64,000 bases of DNA from contig NZ_CP144914.1 in assembly GCF_008014775.2 (NCBI RefSeq), positions 2,852,001-2,916,000 of the forward strand. The letters are read 5' to 3'. The notes under the pieces are model-generated. The model searched no databases. It worked only from the letters and a program-made list of their open reading frames with translations, and was not told the DNA's origin. Shown here piece by piece: positions 27,509 through 37,095 of the stretch (position 1 is its first letter; each line of letters begins with the position of its first letter). The DNA is from Alkalicoccus halolimnae. Lineage in GTDB: Bacteria > Bacillota > Bacilli > Bacillales > Salisediminibacteriaceae. Made by a program: the position numbers and the translations under genes.

Positions 27509-29092
27509 ATGATGAGCATGTTACACGATCATCTGCAGATTGAGAACCTTTTGAAACAGTCTAATATCCACCGGCAGCTTACCGTGCCGCAGCTTGTGGA
27601 AACAGCCTTAAACCGGCACGAAGGAACGTTGACGAGCGACGGTGCGTTCAGGGCAGTAACCGGAGATTACACGGGCCGCTCCCCGAAAGACCGTTTTATT
27701 GTAGACGAAGATTCCATAACAAACGAGATAGACTGGGGTGCCGTTAATCAGCCTATCCCGCCGGATATTTTTGATCGCCTGGAACAGAAAGTAATGGCCT
27801 ACCTCGCCGAACAGCCTGCCGTTTTTTATCGTAAAGCTTTTGCCGGAGCCGACAGCCGCTGGAGGCTTCCTGTTGACATTATTAATGAATATGCGTGGCA
27901 TCAGCTTTTTGCTCATCAACTTTTTCTGCGTCCCGAAGAAATAGAAGGAGAAGCCGCTTTGGATCCCTTTACGATTTTGTCGGCACCAGGTTTTAAAGCT
28001 GATCCGGAACGTGACGGCACACGTTCTGAAGCGTTTGTCATTATTTCCTTCGAAAAACGCACCATCCTTATCGGAGGTACTGCTTATGCCGGCGAAATGA
28101 AAAAAGCGATCTTCTCCATTATGAACTACCTGCTTCCTTCCATGGACGTGCTCCCCATGCACTGCTCAGCCAATGCAGATAAAGATGGTAATACAGCTCT
28201 CTTTTTCGGGCTCTCCGGGACAGGAAAAACGACACTTTCAGCTACCGATGACCGGATGCTTATCGGTGATGATGAGCATGGATGGTCAAAAGATGGCGTA
28301 TTTAATTTTGAAGGCGGATGCTACGCAAAATGTATCGGGCTCCACCCCGATAAGGAACCGGAAATATTTCATGCTGTCCGATTCGGAACGGTTCTTGAGA
28401 ACGTGAAGCTGAAGGAAAACCGTACTCCCGATTATGAGAGCGCTTCCCTGACAGAAAACACCCGGGCTGCTTATCCGCTTACAGCTGTCCCGTCGGCAAA
28501 ACTGCCGAGCACTGCGGGACATCCGGAAGTGATTTTGTTTCTGACTGCGGATGCCACTGGTGTTCTTCCGCCGATCAGCCGCCTGAATCGTTCGCAGGCG
28601 ATGTATCATTTCCTTTCGGGCTACACGAGCAAGCTTGCCGGAACAGAACGCGGCGTAACGGAACCCCAGCCCGTTTTCTCCCCTTGTTTTGGGGCTCCTT
28701 TCCTGCCGAGGGATCCTTCCATTTACGCCAAAATGCTCGGAGAAAAGATCGACCAGCATGAGGCGGAAGTATACCTCGTAAATACCGGCTGGACCGGCGG
28801 AGCCTATGGAACCGGATCCCGTATGGATCTCCGTTTCACAAGAGCGATGGTCCGAGCAGCAATAAATGGAGATTTAAAACATACTTCTTCTATTACCGAT
28901 GCAGCTTTCGGCCTTGAAATTCCGGCCACCTGTCCGAATGTCCCGCCGGAAGTACTTCAGCCGCGGCTCATGTGGGATAATATCAGTGAATACGAAGCTG
29001 CCGCCTCGGCGCTTGCTGATAAGTTTCATGCGAACTTTACACGTTTTAAAAATGTCACTTCTGAAATCCTCCGCGGGGGACCAGTTTTATAG
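27509..29092 (+). CDS. pckA: Phosphoenolpyruvate carboxykinase (ATP)
   Basis: A 527-residue enzyme that turns oxaloacetate and ATP into PEP, the entry step of gluconeogenesis. [17 protein letters not shown] is the kinase 1a phosphate loop, followed by LIGDDEHGW with metal-binding Asp residues; [15 protein letters not shown] lies near the N terminus. Three close ATGs (27509, 27512, 27518) follow GGCGGGGAG; the first is used. Divergent from metK as in B. subtilis, where asnB lies between; asnB is missing here. Confidence 0.97.
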   Translation: MMSMLHDHLQIENLLKQSNIHRQLTVPQLVETALNRHEGTLTSDGAFRAVTGDYTGRSPKDRFIVDEDSITNEIDWGAVNQPIPPDIFDRLEQKVMAYLAEQPAVFYRKAFAGADSRWRLPVDIINEYAWHQLFAHQLFLRPEEIEGEAALDPFTILSAPGFKADPERDGTRSEAFVIISFEKRTILIGGTAYAGEMKKAIFSIMNYLLPSMDVLPMHCSANADKDGNTALFFGLSGTGKTTLSATDDRMLIGDDEHGWSKDGVFNFEGGCYAKCIGLHPDKEPEIFHAVRFGTVLENVKLKENRTPDYESASLTENTRAAYPLTAVPSAKLPSTAGHPEVILFLTADATGVLPPISRLNRSQAMYHFLSGYTSKLAGTERGVTEPQPVFSPCFGAPFLPRDPSIYAKMLGEKIDQHEAEVYLVNTGWTGGAYGTGSRMDLRFTRAMVRAAINGDLKHTSSITDAAFGLEIPATCPNVPPEVLQPRLMWDNISEYEAAASALADKFHANFTRFKNVTSEILRGGPVL

Positions 29093-29128
29093 GTTCATTG
29101 ACCCTGAAGAATTGTCAGCAAAATATGA

Positions 29129-29165
29129 GCGGCGGTTCCGGAATTATCCGGAACCGCCGCTTTTT
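29129..29165 (+). terminator. Terminator of pckA
   Basis: GCGGCGGTTCCGG, short loop, CCGGAACCGCCGC then TTTTT. Confidence 0.92.
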
Positions 29166-29232
29166 AAATGATTTTACAGATCAAATAAGAGAGTCCTATC
29201 ATTTCACCAGCATACTTCGATCCTTAATATAC

Positions 29233-29712
29233 TTAATTCCGCTTCCCTTTAATTATCTCCATGCTGAGAGGAAGGACTTCATCTTTCATCATGAAACTGA
29301 ATTTCCCATCAAACCGCAGCGAGTCGGGCAGAGATTTCAACAATTTCGGCCCTTTCGTTTCATGATAGGAATCTTTTTTCTCAAGCCTGTCTATTTCTGC
29401 GAAATAAACGTTTTTAATGACCGTTTCTGATTTTCCGGAAACATGATACTGGCCAATATAGGTTATTACACGCACTACGCCACCGGTTTCTTCTGCCACT
29501 TCCCTTATCGCAGCTTCCTCTGCTGTCTCTCCTTCTTCCACCTTTCCGCCGGGAAATTCAATTCCGCGGGAAGGATGCTTTGTCAAAAGCCATTTATCCT
29601 CGTACCTGCATATCACCCATACATGTTTTGGCTCTGAAGAATAAGGATGATCCTGCGTTGAAAAACGAACCTGATTATGATAAAAATCCTGAAATATTTG
29701 TTCTTCCATCAC
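29233..29712 (-). CDS. ytkD: Nudix hydrolase, YtkD/RppH type
   Basis: A 159-residue protein with a complete Nudix box: GGKVEEGETAEEAAIREVAE followed by ETGG. B. subtilis YtkD hydrolyses nucleoside triphosphates including 8-oxo-dGTP and has been identified as the RNA pyrophosphohydrolase that starts 5'-dependent mRNA decay. WLLTKHPSRGIEFPGG precedes the box as in that group. ATG at 29712 has GGAGGGGAC upstream. It shares the strand and neighbourhood with mobA but is 39 bases after it. Confidence 0.9.
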   Translation of the reverse strand: MMEEQIFQDFYHNQVRFSTQDHPYSSEPKHVWVICRYEDKWLLTKHPSRGIEFPGGKVEEGETAEEAAIREVAEETGGVVRVITYIGQYHVSGKSETVIKNVYFAEIDRLEKKDSYHETKGPKLLKSLPDSLRFDGKFSFMMKDEVLPLSMEIIKGKRN

Positions 29713-29751
29713 TGTCCCCTCCGTATTGCGGCGTCGCTGCCTCTTTCCGGC

Positions 29752-30369
29752 CTATGAATAGCGGTTTATAATCCATTCATATTCCTGGCGGTTATTCATG
29801 TTATAAAAAGACAGCTGGATATTATCCTGAGAAATTCCTGCCTCTATCATATCGTGATATGTAATGATGTCAAAATTTATCTTTTCGATTAAACTATTAA
29901 TGGAACGCTTCTCCAACTGGAGACACTCCTTGATAAGAGGCAGGCAGCTTTGATGATAGCCAGCAAGCAGAGGCTGAAGGCGGCCGTCAACCATCGGAAT
30001 AACCGCCTGTACATTTTCGGTTCCGGTTTTTCTCTTAATTAGACGTATCACATCCGGATGGATCAGGGGCATATCACAGGCTGTGAAAATGTACCACTCG
30101 GCTGAGACAGAAGTCATCGCTGCTTCCATACCAGCCATCGGTCCTTCGTAAGGATGAAGGTCTTCAATAACAGGGATCTTCAGAAAAGACAACGACTCCG
30201 GTTCGTTCGTTATGACTGCTGATTTATCTGACACAGTTTCTACAGCTGCGAGAGCGTGCTCCAGAGCCGTTTTTCCGGAAATCGGCAGCAGGGCTTTGTT
30301 TTCCCCCATACGGCTCGACTTTCCTCCTGCAAGTACGATACCGGCTGTTACGCTGTGCTGAGAGATCAT
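29752..30369 (-). CDS. mobA: Molybdenum cofactor guanylyltransferase
   Basis: A 205-residue nucleotidyltransferase: GIVLAGGKSSRMGENKALL is the GTP-binding start and FTACDMPLIHPDVI the metal site. MobA adds GMP to molybdopterin to give the bis-MGD cofactor of DMSO-reductase-type enzymes such as formate dehydrogenase and nitrate reductase. The ATG at 30369 follows AAAAGGAG. It is alone here; moaB is 9 kb away. Its presence implies at least one bis-MGD molybdoenzyme elsewhere in the genome. Confidence 0.9.
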   Translation of the reverse strand: MISQHSVTAGIVLAGGKSSRMGENKALLPISGKTALEHALAAVETVSDKSAVITNEPESLSFLKIPVIEDLHPYEGPMAGMEAAMTSVSAEWYIFTACDMPLIHPDVIRLIKRKTGTENVQAVIPMVDGRLQPLLAGYHQSCLPLIKECLQLEKRSINSLIEKINFDIITYHDMIEAGISQDNIQLSFYNMNNRQEYEWIINRYS

Positions 30370-30693
30370 ATGTAAAAACTCCTTTTCAGCGAAATTTAAT
30401 AACGGATTCTAATGAATCTTTCCTATTTCAAGCAGAAAACTCTTAGTTGCCCGTACAGCTGCTATCGTACTGTAAGACTTATTTTATGCCCTCAAATGTA
30501 TTCTTTCAAAGACTTTGGCTCTGTTATGGAAAATTGTTGATTTAAGAGGAGAAGGAAACCTGGGCTCTTCACCCATGCAGCGGAGACAGCTTTCGGACTT
30601 CCTTATATCCGGGAGAAACTTTGCGGCTATCTCAGACGTCTATGCTCCTGCGCTTGTATTACTGAAAGATGTGTTAAAGCATTCCTGTAGAGT

Positions 30694-32290
30694 GTTAATT
30701 TCCACTTTGAAAAAACAGGGGCCCCTCGCTAAGATAAGAATAGAGACACGACTCTACTATTCCAAACCTTGAGGAGGGACCTTACTATGAAGTTTAAAAT
30801 GCAGGACCAACAAAATCAACGGATTGCCCGTATTTCTTCCAGCCACCTGATTATCGGGGTGGATATTGCCCAGCATCACCACGTGGCACGTGCTGTCAAT
30901 TACCGGGGCATCGCCTTTGGTAAGCCGTTGGCTTTTGAAAACAACGAGGAAGGGTTTACCCGGCTTCTCGACAGGATCGCTGCGTGGAAGGAAGCGAGCG
31001 GCTGTACGACCGAAATCGTCGGGATGGAGCCGACCGGCCATTACTGGCTGAACCTGACCGCCTGGCTGAAGGGCCGGCAGATCGATGTTGTCACCGTTAA
31101 TCCCCACCTGGTCAAAAAGAATAAAGAAAACCGGGATCATACCCAGTCCAAAAGCGATGCCAAAGACGCCCTCGTGATTGCCGACATGGTTAAAAACGGC
31201 TATTACAGCCAGATCCATCCCACGTCGGAAACGTTCGACTCGCTCCGGGTGCTCATGGCCAACCGGGAGGTGCTCGTGAAACGGCGCGTTGCGACCATCA
31301 ATCAGCTGCACCGCTGGGTCGATATTGTCTTCCCGGAACTCCGGGAGGTCTTTCAGGATCTCCAAAGCAAAGGGGCCATCGCTACCCTGCGGCTGTTCCC
31401 CATGCCGAAACAACTGCGGGAGCTGGACGTGGCGGACGTGATCCACGGATGGAAAACAGGGATGAAACGTCACGCCGGCCACCGGAAAGCGGAAACGCTG
31501 CTTGCGGTGGCGAAACGGTCCGTGGGAAGCACGCAGGCGCCGGAGGCGTATCTCCTGCACCTGGACCAGCTGCTCGAAGAATGGGACCTGGTCACGGCCC
31601 AGCTGGAACGGGTGGAACACGAGGTGGCTGCCACCCTGGAGCACGTGACCTACCGCCACTCCTTCCTTGCCATCGATGGGATCAGCGATCTCTCCCTGGC
31701 GGGGATTCTGGGGGAAGCCGGTGATATTCGTGGTTTTGCCCATGGTAATGCGCTCTTACGTCATGCCGGCCTGCACCTGGCCGAAGCGAGCTCCGGCAAA
31801 TGGAAAGGACAAGTGGTCCTCTCCAAACGCGGAAGGTCCCGGCTGAGGCGCTGTTTATACCTGGCCACGCTGAGCCTGATCAAAAACAACGCGGATTTCC
31901 GGCACCTCCACCACGTCAATGTGCAGGGCAAAAAGATGAAAAAGATGAAGTCGGTCATGAAACTGATGGGCAAGCTGGCACGAATCCTCGTGGCCCTCGC
32001 CAGAGGGGGAGAACCCTACTGTTCAGAGAAAGTCCGACCACTTCCGTCTGCTGTCTAGGGGGTGATCGTCCCGTCGGCTCATCGAATCATGGCTTATTCG
32101 CAGGATGAAAAAGAAAGCACGGAGGACCGGATACCACAAACCAAAGGGCCCGGACCCGTCGTTAAAGCAAAACCGGCCTCCACCCCCTGGCCAGGCATGA
32201 CAAAGGAATGAGAGGGCATGGACCCGTTGAGACATGGGAGGAAAAGCCTCCAGGGACCGCGTGGAGAAGACGTGCAGGATATGGTAAAAA
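30694..32290 (+). mobile_element. IS110-family insertion sequence (approximate limits)
   Basis: Bounded here by the change from AT-rich host sequence to GC-rich element. The left limit is set near TAGAGTGTTAATTTCCACTT; the right side has about 230 GC-rich non-coding bases after the transposase. IS110 elements lack terminal inverted repeats, so the exact ends cannot be read. The rest of the gap 30370-30693 is AT-rich host spacer with a degenerate repeat fragment. Confidence 0.7.
30787..32058 (+). CDS. IS110-family transposase (DEDD recombinase)
   Basis: A 423-residue protein. The N-terminal RuvC-like domain has IIGVDIAQ (Asp), VGMEPTGHYW (Glu) and SKSDAKDALVIADM (two Asp); the C-terminal transposase-20 domain has the Ser in HLAEASSGKWKG and SKRGRSRLRRCLYLATL. 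IS110 enzymes use a DEDD/serine mechanism and, in known cases, a bridge RNA from the element's own non-coding end. ATG at 30787 follows GAGGAGGGAC. The frame is intact, and codon use is clearly GC-richer than host genes, a sign of recent arrival. Confidence 0.95.
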   Translation: MKFKMQDQQNQRIARISSSHLIIGVDIAQHHHVARAVNYRGIAFGKPLAFENNEEGFTRLLDRIAAWKEASGCTTEIVGMEPTGHYWLNLTAWLKGRQIDVVTVNPHLVKKNKENRDHTQSKSDAKDALVIADMVKNGYYSQIHPTSETFDSLRVLMANREVLVKRRVATINQLHRWVDIVFPELREVFQDLQSKGAIATLRLFPMPKQLRELDVADVIHGWKTGMKRHAGHRKAETLLAVAKRSVGSTQAPEAYLLHLDQLLEEWDLVTAQLERVEHEVAATLEHVTYRHSFLAIDGISDLSLAGILGEAGDIRGFAHGNALLRHAGLHLAEASSGKWKGQVVLSKRGRSRLRRCLYLATLSLIKNNADFRHLHHVNVQGKKMKKMKSVMKLMGKLARILVALARGGEPYCSEKVRPLPSAV

Positions 32291-32447
32291 ATGGAGTTTT
32301 CGCGACCTCCTTTCTTTCCGCCTGTCTTGGAGCGCCTCCTCTTCCGTTTCTTTCGTTGATCTATCCGTCAGGTGCGATCGAAAAGGGGGAACATCCTGCG
32401 AATGAGCGAGTATTTGAGAGATAAACCTATCTTACCGAGGGAGTCTG

Positions 32448-32532
32448 TGGTTGATACATGTAGAAAACTTCGCTTCAACTCGGCAGGCGCAGGCACTCCA
32501 AAAGCAACACGGAGCTTTAACAGAGACACTCA
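32448..32532 (-). repeat. Composite of detached repeat modules
   Basis: On the minus strand CTCTGTTAAAGCTCCGTG and TTTGGAGTGCCTGCGCC, then GAAGCGAAGTTTTCTACATG: two modules that lie apart elsewhere (39401 and 14682) joined here. Confidence 0.65.
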
Positions 32533-32629
32533 TGCAGGATTGCTGCACCATGAGGCATGAAAATGGCCTTCTATAGAATAGAAAGGGAATTTATCCTCTA
32601 TACAGACGGAAGGAGGTCAGAAGGGGGCT

Positions 32630-32832
32630 TCTTTATTTAGAAGGCAGCTCCTGCTCTGTCTTTTTACCATAAGCTGTCGTGGGCATGGGGCGGCTCCAGG
32701 GCGATGAAGGTCGAGCACCACCCGGCCGACCGCAGGGAAGACGGGATTAGCTGAGGCCTTCCCGCACGGAAAGCGCCCCATGGAAACGAAAGCGCACTTT
32801 TATTGCTTCTATACTTTATTTTCAAGGCAGAC
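32630..32832 (+). repeat. Dispersed intergenic repeat, long copy
   Basis: Matches 277-487 from TCTGTCTTTTTACCATAAGC through GGGGCGGCTCC, ATTAGCTGAGGCC and CATGGAAACGAAAGCGCAC to TACTTTATTTTCAAGGCAG. The whole gap 32059-33307 carries IS sequence, repeats and AT-rich spacer; only a weak small frame near 33040 is seen on the minus strand. Confidence 0.8.
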
Positions 32833-33259
32833 TTACTGAATCGAATGTCTATCAATGTAAGGAGGACCTTCTCTTACTATCATTCACAAAAACGAAGCGG
32901 TAATGTTTCCTTGCTTTTCTCTTTTTTATAATGAAACTTTTCCCTTTTCCTTCTGCAGATAATCAATATCTCCCAAAAGCAGCGCCAATGATGTAAGTAT
33001 AAAAAAGTCTTTCCGTAATCTTTTTGTTTTCTTTATTTATTTTTCGGCAATATAAAGGTAAAGCAGGCAATTCAAAAAGGAATACCCGGGCTGCTGCTTC
33101 CTTTTCAATTGGAACCTCCTTTGTTCAGCTGCTTCGCTTTGTTTCTCAGCAGCCTCCCTCTTAAAACTGGGAATTAGAGCCCTGTTAGTAAAGAAAAGTC
33201 TCATTAATCCATCCGGCTCTACATTTTTCGACATTAGTCTCCCGACAGCTATTTTTCCA

Positions 33260-33268
33260 TGCTATAAT
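33260..33268 (+). promoter_or_regulatory. Extended -10 promoter of the acidic-protein gene
   Basis: TGCTATAAT, 40 bases before the start codon; no clear -35. Confidence 0.55.
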
Positions 33269-33307
33269 ACCCTGAGTATGTCCATCAGACAAAGAAGAGG
33301 TGACATC

Positions 33308-34096
33308 ATGCCCAGAAATAAATTAATTATACTTGGTGCCGGGGCTCTGATTTTAATCATTCTTTCTATTCTCCTGTTCGTGATGGATAGTGAAGAACAG
33401 GTCATCCAAACTGAAGATATAGATAATACGGAAGCTTCGGAAACGAGTCCGGAAACGGATGAAACAGCTGGAGCAGACCCCGCATCCGGATCAGACAGCT
33501 CGATCGATATAGAAGGCAGTGAAGAAGACCTTATGGAAAATGTAGAAGCAGATACCGAGGAAGAATACAGAGAAAGCACGAGAGAGGCTCTGGAAGAGTT
33601 TACTCCCGATGAGAATGATTCTTTCAGCAGAGAAGCTTTCGAAGATCACGCACTGCTTTTCACGCTTTACCAGCAGGAAACAGAAGAAAGCGTAGTAGAA
33701 GAAGGCGAATCGGCTTCAGCAGCAGAGTATGTAGCCATCGAAATGAACGGGTGGAAAAATTTCGCAGAAGAAAATTACGACTTTACGTATGACCAGTCGG
33801 AGTTTATGCAGTTCGCTGAAGAAGAACAGTCCCAGGCTCTCGATCAGGATGCAGAAGTCCGTATCTTTATCGATGAACTTGAGCAGGAGGATCCTGAACT
33901 CAGCCGACAGCAGCTCGAGTTTCAGTTTGCCCTTTCTTATATATGGCACTCTATTCAGGATGAGGCAGCTGAAGAGTACGATGTTAATCCTCAGTCGACT
34001 ACTGAGTGGAATCAGCTCTATTTTGAAATCGAACAGCGCGTATTCAATTATATTTCAGAAGAAAACCCTGAATTTATCGAAGGGGAGTCCAACTAA
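33308..34096 (+). CDS. Membrane-anchored, very acidic extracytoplasmic protein of unknown function
   Basis: A 262-residue protein. Residues 1-25 are a Lys/Arg start plus one hydrophobic helix (LIILGAGALILIILSILLFV) without a lipobox or obvious cleavage site, so a membrane anchor. About 65 residues of Glu/Asp/Ser/Thr linker follow, then an all-helical, Glu-rich domain to the end. Almost no Lys or Arg follow the anchor: typical of proteins exposed to high salt. I do not recognise the domain. ATG at 33308 follows AAGAGGTGA and is preferred to one 30 bases upstream. Single gene with its own promoter and terminator. Confidence 0.8.
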   Translation: MPRNKLIILGAGALILIILSILLFVMDSEEQVIQTEDIDNTEASETSPETDETAGADPASGSDSSIDIEGSEEDLMENVEADTEEEYRESTREALEEFTPDENDSFSREAFEDHALLFTLYQQETEESVVEEGESASAAEYVAIEMNGWKNFAEENYDFTYDQSEFMQFAEEEQSQALDQDAEVRIFIDELEQEDPELSRQQLEFQFALSYIWHSIQDEAAEEYDVNPQSTTEWNQLYFEIEQRVFNYISEENPEFIEGESN

Positions 34097-34139
34097 AAAA
34101 CCTTGTGCACCCGGGAAACCGGAGCACAAGGTTTTTTTG
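34095..34139. terminator. Bidirectional terminator between convergent genes
   Basis: AAAAAACCTTGTGC, loop, GCACAAGGTTTTTTT; serves the acidic-protein gene and the metY-like gene. Confidence 0.9.
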
Positions 34140-34140
34140 A

Positions 34141-35775
34141 TTATTTGTCGGTGACAGATACTGTTTCAGCAGGTATTCTGGCTGTAATTTCCGGATCACC
34201 GCGGTGAATAACACCATAGGGCTGGAGCCTGCGGACAGCTTCTTCAAGTAGCTGTTCTGACCCCTGCGGAGCAAAGACATAATCGATCGTTTCTTCGCTT
34301 AGAGCCTCTAAAGCTTCCGGAGTCGCTGCATGCATCACCCGGTAGCCGATCCTGTTCCATTTCTTTGTATACTGGGCCGTTTCCGACAGCGTAACAAGCT
34401 GCTTTCTTCTCGGACCTTCTTCCGTATGGACGACAGCTGCTTTTTCGGCTTCCTTATAGAAATCTTTATCAGCGCGCACGCCCTGTTTCCCTGTCGCATG
34501 AGCTAAAGCATTTTCAAGATCCGCATACAAATCCTCCAAATCTTCCAGACCGACGGACAATCTCACAAGATCCGGAGTAACACCGGAAGTTGTCTGCTGC
34601 TCTTCGTTAAGCTGCAGGTGGGTCGTGGAAGCAGGATGAATGATAAGACTTTTTGCATCGCCGACATTGGCAACGTGCGACCAGAGGTGAACGTGTTTAA
34701 TCAGTTCTCTTCCCGCTTCAACTCCCCCATCGATACCGAAGTTAACTATTCCGCCGTATCCGCCGTCCAAATACTGAACAGCAAGCTCATGGGAAGGATG
34801 CGCCTCTAAACCAGGATATTTTACCCAATTGACAGCCGGATGCTCCTGCAGTCTTTTGGCAAGAGCCAGAGCATTCTGCTGGTGCCGGTGCATCCGCAGA
34901 GACAGCGTTTCCAGCCCCTGCAGAAGATAAAAAGCATTCTGTGGACTTAAGGAAGCACCGAGATCACGCAGAAGCTGGACACGCAGTTTTAAAATAAATG
35001 CCATATCGCCGAGGTCATTGTAAACAAGCCCATTATAGCTCGGATCCGGTTCATGAAAATGAGGAAATTTATCTTTCGTCCAAATAAATCTGCCTCCGTC
35101 CACGACCACTCCTCCGATAGTGGTGCCGTGTCCGCCGATCCATTTTGTAGCGGAGTGAATAACAATGTCCGCTCCGTGCTGCAGCGGCCGGCACACTGCC
35201 GGAGTCCCAAATGTATTGTCCACAATTAACGGAATATCCGCTTCGTGGGCAACGTCGGATATAGTATGGAAATCCAGCACATTCAGTCCGGGATTTCCGA
35301 TCGTCTCCCCGAACACAGCCTTTGTATTCGGCTTAATCGCATCGGCAACAGCCTGTGGATCCGTAATATCAACGAAGGAGACATCAATGCCGTATTTCGG
35401 AAGCGTAATCGAAAATAAATTGTACGTTCCTCCATATAAATGAGAAGCAGCTACGATATGATCACCGCTGTGAGCAATATTCATAATAGTCATCGTTATG
35501 GCAGCCATCCCTGAAGCTGTCCCGAGAGCCCCTACACCGTCTTCGAGAATAGCGACGCGCTTTTCAAATGCATCCACTGTCGGATTCATAATACGGCTGT
35601 AAATGTTCCCCGGCTGCTGCAGAGAAAACAGCCGTTCCGCGTGATCCGCATCTTCAAACACGTAGGATGTAGTCTGATAAATGGGAACAGCCCGGGCTCC
35701 GGTCGTCGGATCAGGCACCTGCCCTGCGTGAAGCAGCTGCGTTAATAGACCTTGTTCATCGATTCGTTTTGCCAT
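34141..35775 (-). CDS. metY: O-acetylhomoserine sulfhydrylase-like PLP enzyme with extra C-terminal domain
   Basis: 544 residues. The first 430 are a Cys/Met-metabolism PLP enzyme of the MetY type: [36 protein letters not shown] with the Schiff-base Lys, and the long insert [16 protein letters not shown]. MetY makes homocysteine from O-acetylhomoserine and sulfide. Normal MetY ends near 430; here about 110 more residues follow, with a linker and a small alpha/beta-like segment ([19 protein letters not shown], then [17 protein letters not shown]). The extension is not one I recognise. ATG follows AGGAGGGAC. No S-box or T-box is seen in the 135-base leader. Confidence 0.88.
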   Translation of the reverse strand: MAKRIDEQGLLTQLLHAGQVPDPTTGARAVPIYQTTSYVFEDADHAERLFSLQQPGNIYSRIMNPTVDAFEKRVAILEDGVGALGTASGMAAITMTIMNIAHSGDHIVAASHLYGGTYNLFSITLPKYGIDVSFVDITDPQAVADAIKPNTKAVFGETIGNPGLNVLDFHTISDVAHEADIPLIVDNTFGTPAVCRPLQHGADIVIHSATKWIGGHGTTIGGVVVDGGRFIWTKDKFPHFHEPDPSYNGLVYNDLGDMAFILKLRVQLLRDLGASLSPQNAFYLLQGLETLSLRMHRHQQNALALAKRLQEHPAVNWVKYPGLEAHPSHELAVQYLDGGYGGIVNFGIDGGVEAGRELIKHVHLWSHVANVGDAKSLIIHPASTTHLQLNEEQQTTSGVTPDLVRLSVGLEDLEDLYADLENALAHATGKQGVRADKDFYKEAEKAAVVHTEEGPRRKQLVTLSETAQYTKKWNRIGYRVMHAATPEALEALSEETIDYVFAPQGSEQLLEEAVRRLQPYGVIHRGDPEITARIPAETVSVTDK

Positions 35776-35947
35776 ATTAAAAGTCCCTCCTATTTTGTTT
35801 ACTGACTTTTCTAACTTCTCTTTCTTTTTTCATAAATCCTGCTTTCCAGGAAAATTCCTGTGAATCAGCTCTTGATACTCGGTTTACAGAAAATTTTAAT
35901 TACTTTACACTATGAAAGAATGCTATGCAAAGAAGGGAGTATGGATC

Positions 35948-36748
35948 ATGAAACCTGCTGTATTTTTTGACCTGGACGACACAATTCTATGGGATGCTAA
36001 AAGCATTCAGCTGGCTTTTGACCGGACATGTGCTTTTGCAGCCGATACATACGGAATTGAGGCCGACAGGCTGGAAAAAGCTGTCCGCAGTGCAGCGAAG
36101 AAACGTTATTCCTCCTACGAAACCTACGAGTTCACCCAGAAGATCGGCATTAACCCTTTTGAAGGTCTGTGGGGAGCTTTTGAAGATGAAGAAGAAGGCT
36201 TTGCCGAACTAGCTGTTATCATTAAGGAATACCAGCTCCATGCATGGAACGACGGACTGCTTGCTCTTGGAATCGATGACCATAAAGCTGCTGAAACGCT
36301 CGCCGCGCGTTTCATAGAGGAAAGGAAAAAAGCTCCTGTCCTGTTTGAAGATGCTCTCGAAGTACTTGCTGAGCTTCAAGACAGAGCTGTTCTCGTTCTG
36401 CTCACCAACGGCTCTCCCCAGCTGCAGCAGACAAAATTAACTATCACACCGGAAATCACCCCCTATTTTGATCATGTCATTATTTCCGGAGCTTTTGGGA
36501 AAGGCAAACCGGATGCTGAGATCTTTGAATATGCGCTGGATGTGAGCAAAGCAGAAAGAAAAAATACGTGGATGGTCGGCGATAACCCAAAAACGGATAT
36601 TTTAGGAGCAAACCGGGCCGGTATTACGTCGGTCTGGCTGAACCGCTTCGGCAAAGAGAAAGACTCCGGGATCGAGGCCGATCACACTATTAAGGATCTG
36701 CACGCCCTCCTCCCGCTTATTCCAAATGAACAGAACAAAAGCAGATGA
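35948..36748 (+). CDS. HAD-superfamily hydrolase (subfamily IA)
   Basis: A 266-residue phosphatase-like protein. FFDLDDTILWD holds both motif I Asp residues, LLTNGSPQLQ is motif II, the Lys lies in AFGKGKPDAEIF, and MVGDNPKTDILGANRAG is motif IV. A helical cap lies between residues 20 and 110. Substrates of this group are usually small phosphomonoesters (nucleotides or sugars). ATG at 35948 lies 8 bases after AAGGGAG. Divergent from the metY-like gene across a short AT-rich spacer. Confidence 0.88.
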   Translation: MKPAVFFDLDDTILWDAKSIQLAFDRTCAFAADTYGIEADRLEKAVRSAAKKRYSSYETYEFTQKIGINPFEGLWGAFEDEEEGFAELAVIIKEYQLHAWNDGLLALGIDDHKAAETLAARFIEERKKAPVLFEDALEVLAELQDRAVLVLLTNGSPQLQQTKLTITPEITPYFDHVIISGAFGKGKPDAEIFEYALDVSKAERKNTWMVGDNPKTDILGANRAGITSVWLNRFGKEKDSGIEADHTIKDLHALLPLIPNEQNKSR

Positions 36749-36815
36749 CGAGGGGAGCTTTCTTTGAAAAATCGGAATCGTTTAGTGAATTAGCAGGATG
36801 ATTTCCATTACAGGC

Positions 36816-36924
36816 GGACGCTTTCCGTGGGACTTGTCTTCAACTAATTCTTCTTCCGCTGCGCTTCGTTAGAATGGATTTTCAGAATGTGATGACCTGA
36901 AGCCGCCCCCTCCGGAAAGCGTCC
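36816..36924. repeat. Palindromic copy of the dispersed repeat
   Basis: A perfect 12-base inverted repeat, GGACGCTTTCCG (36816-36827) and CGGAAAGCGTCC (36913-36924), brackets 85 bases that include a CTTGTCTTCAACTAATTCTT stretch, the inverted form of the AGCTGAGG core. The rest of 36749-37095 holds only a terminator. Confidence 0.8.
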
Positions 36925-36991
36925 ATCAGAAGAGGCAGCAGCCTTCTGTAATGCTATCGAGATATCTGGATATTGATATTGTCTGCTGTCT

Positions 36992-37024
36992 AAGCCCCTC
37001 CTTTCAAAAAAGAGGGGCTTTTTT
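36992..37024. terminator. Terminator between HAD gene and GH65 gene
   Basis: AAGCCCCTC, loop, GAGGGGCTTTTTT; strong on the plus strand, between two convergent genes. Confidence 0.85.
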
Positions 37025-37095
37025 GGTGACTTATCGTAAATTACAGGCACCGGCAGACAGGAAAGTCGTTACACTTGAGATCAAGCCGCCTCGTG

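Noticed and set aside
30515..30772. 85-codon frame before the IS110 transposase
   Set aside because: No ribosome site and no similarity; it spans the presumed element boundary.
33037..33234. 65-codon minus frame starting at ATG 33234
   Set aside because: No ribosome site at that ATG and no family; only the short inner frame is worth a note.
35776..35947. Possible S-box or T-box before the metY-like gene
   Set aside because: None of the conserved riboswitch blocks is present in the leader.
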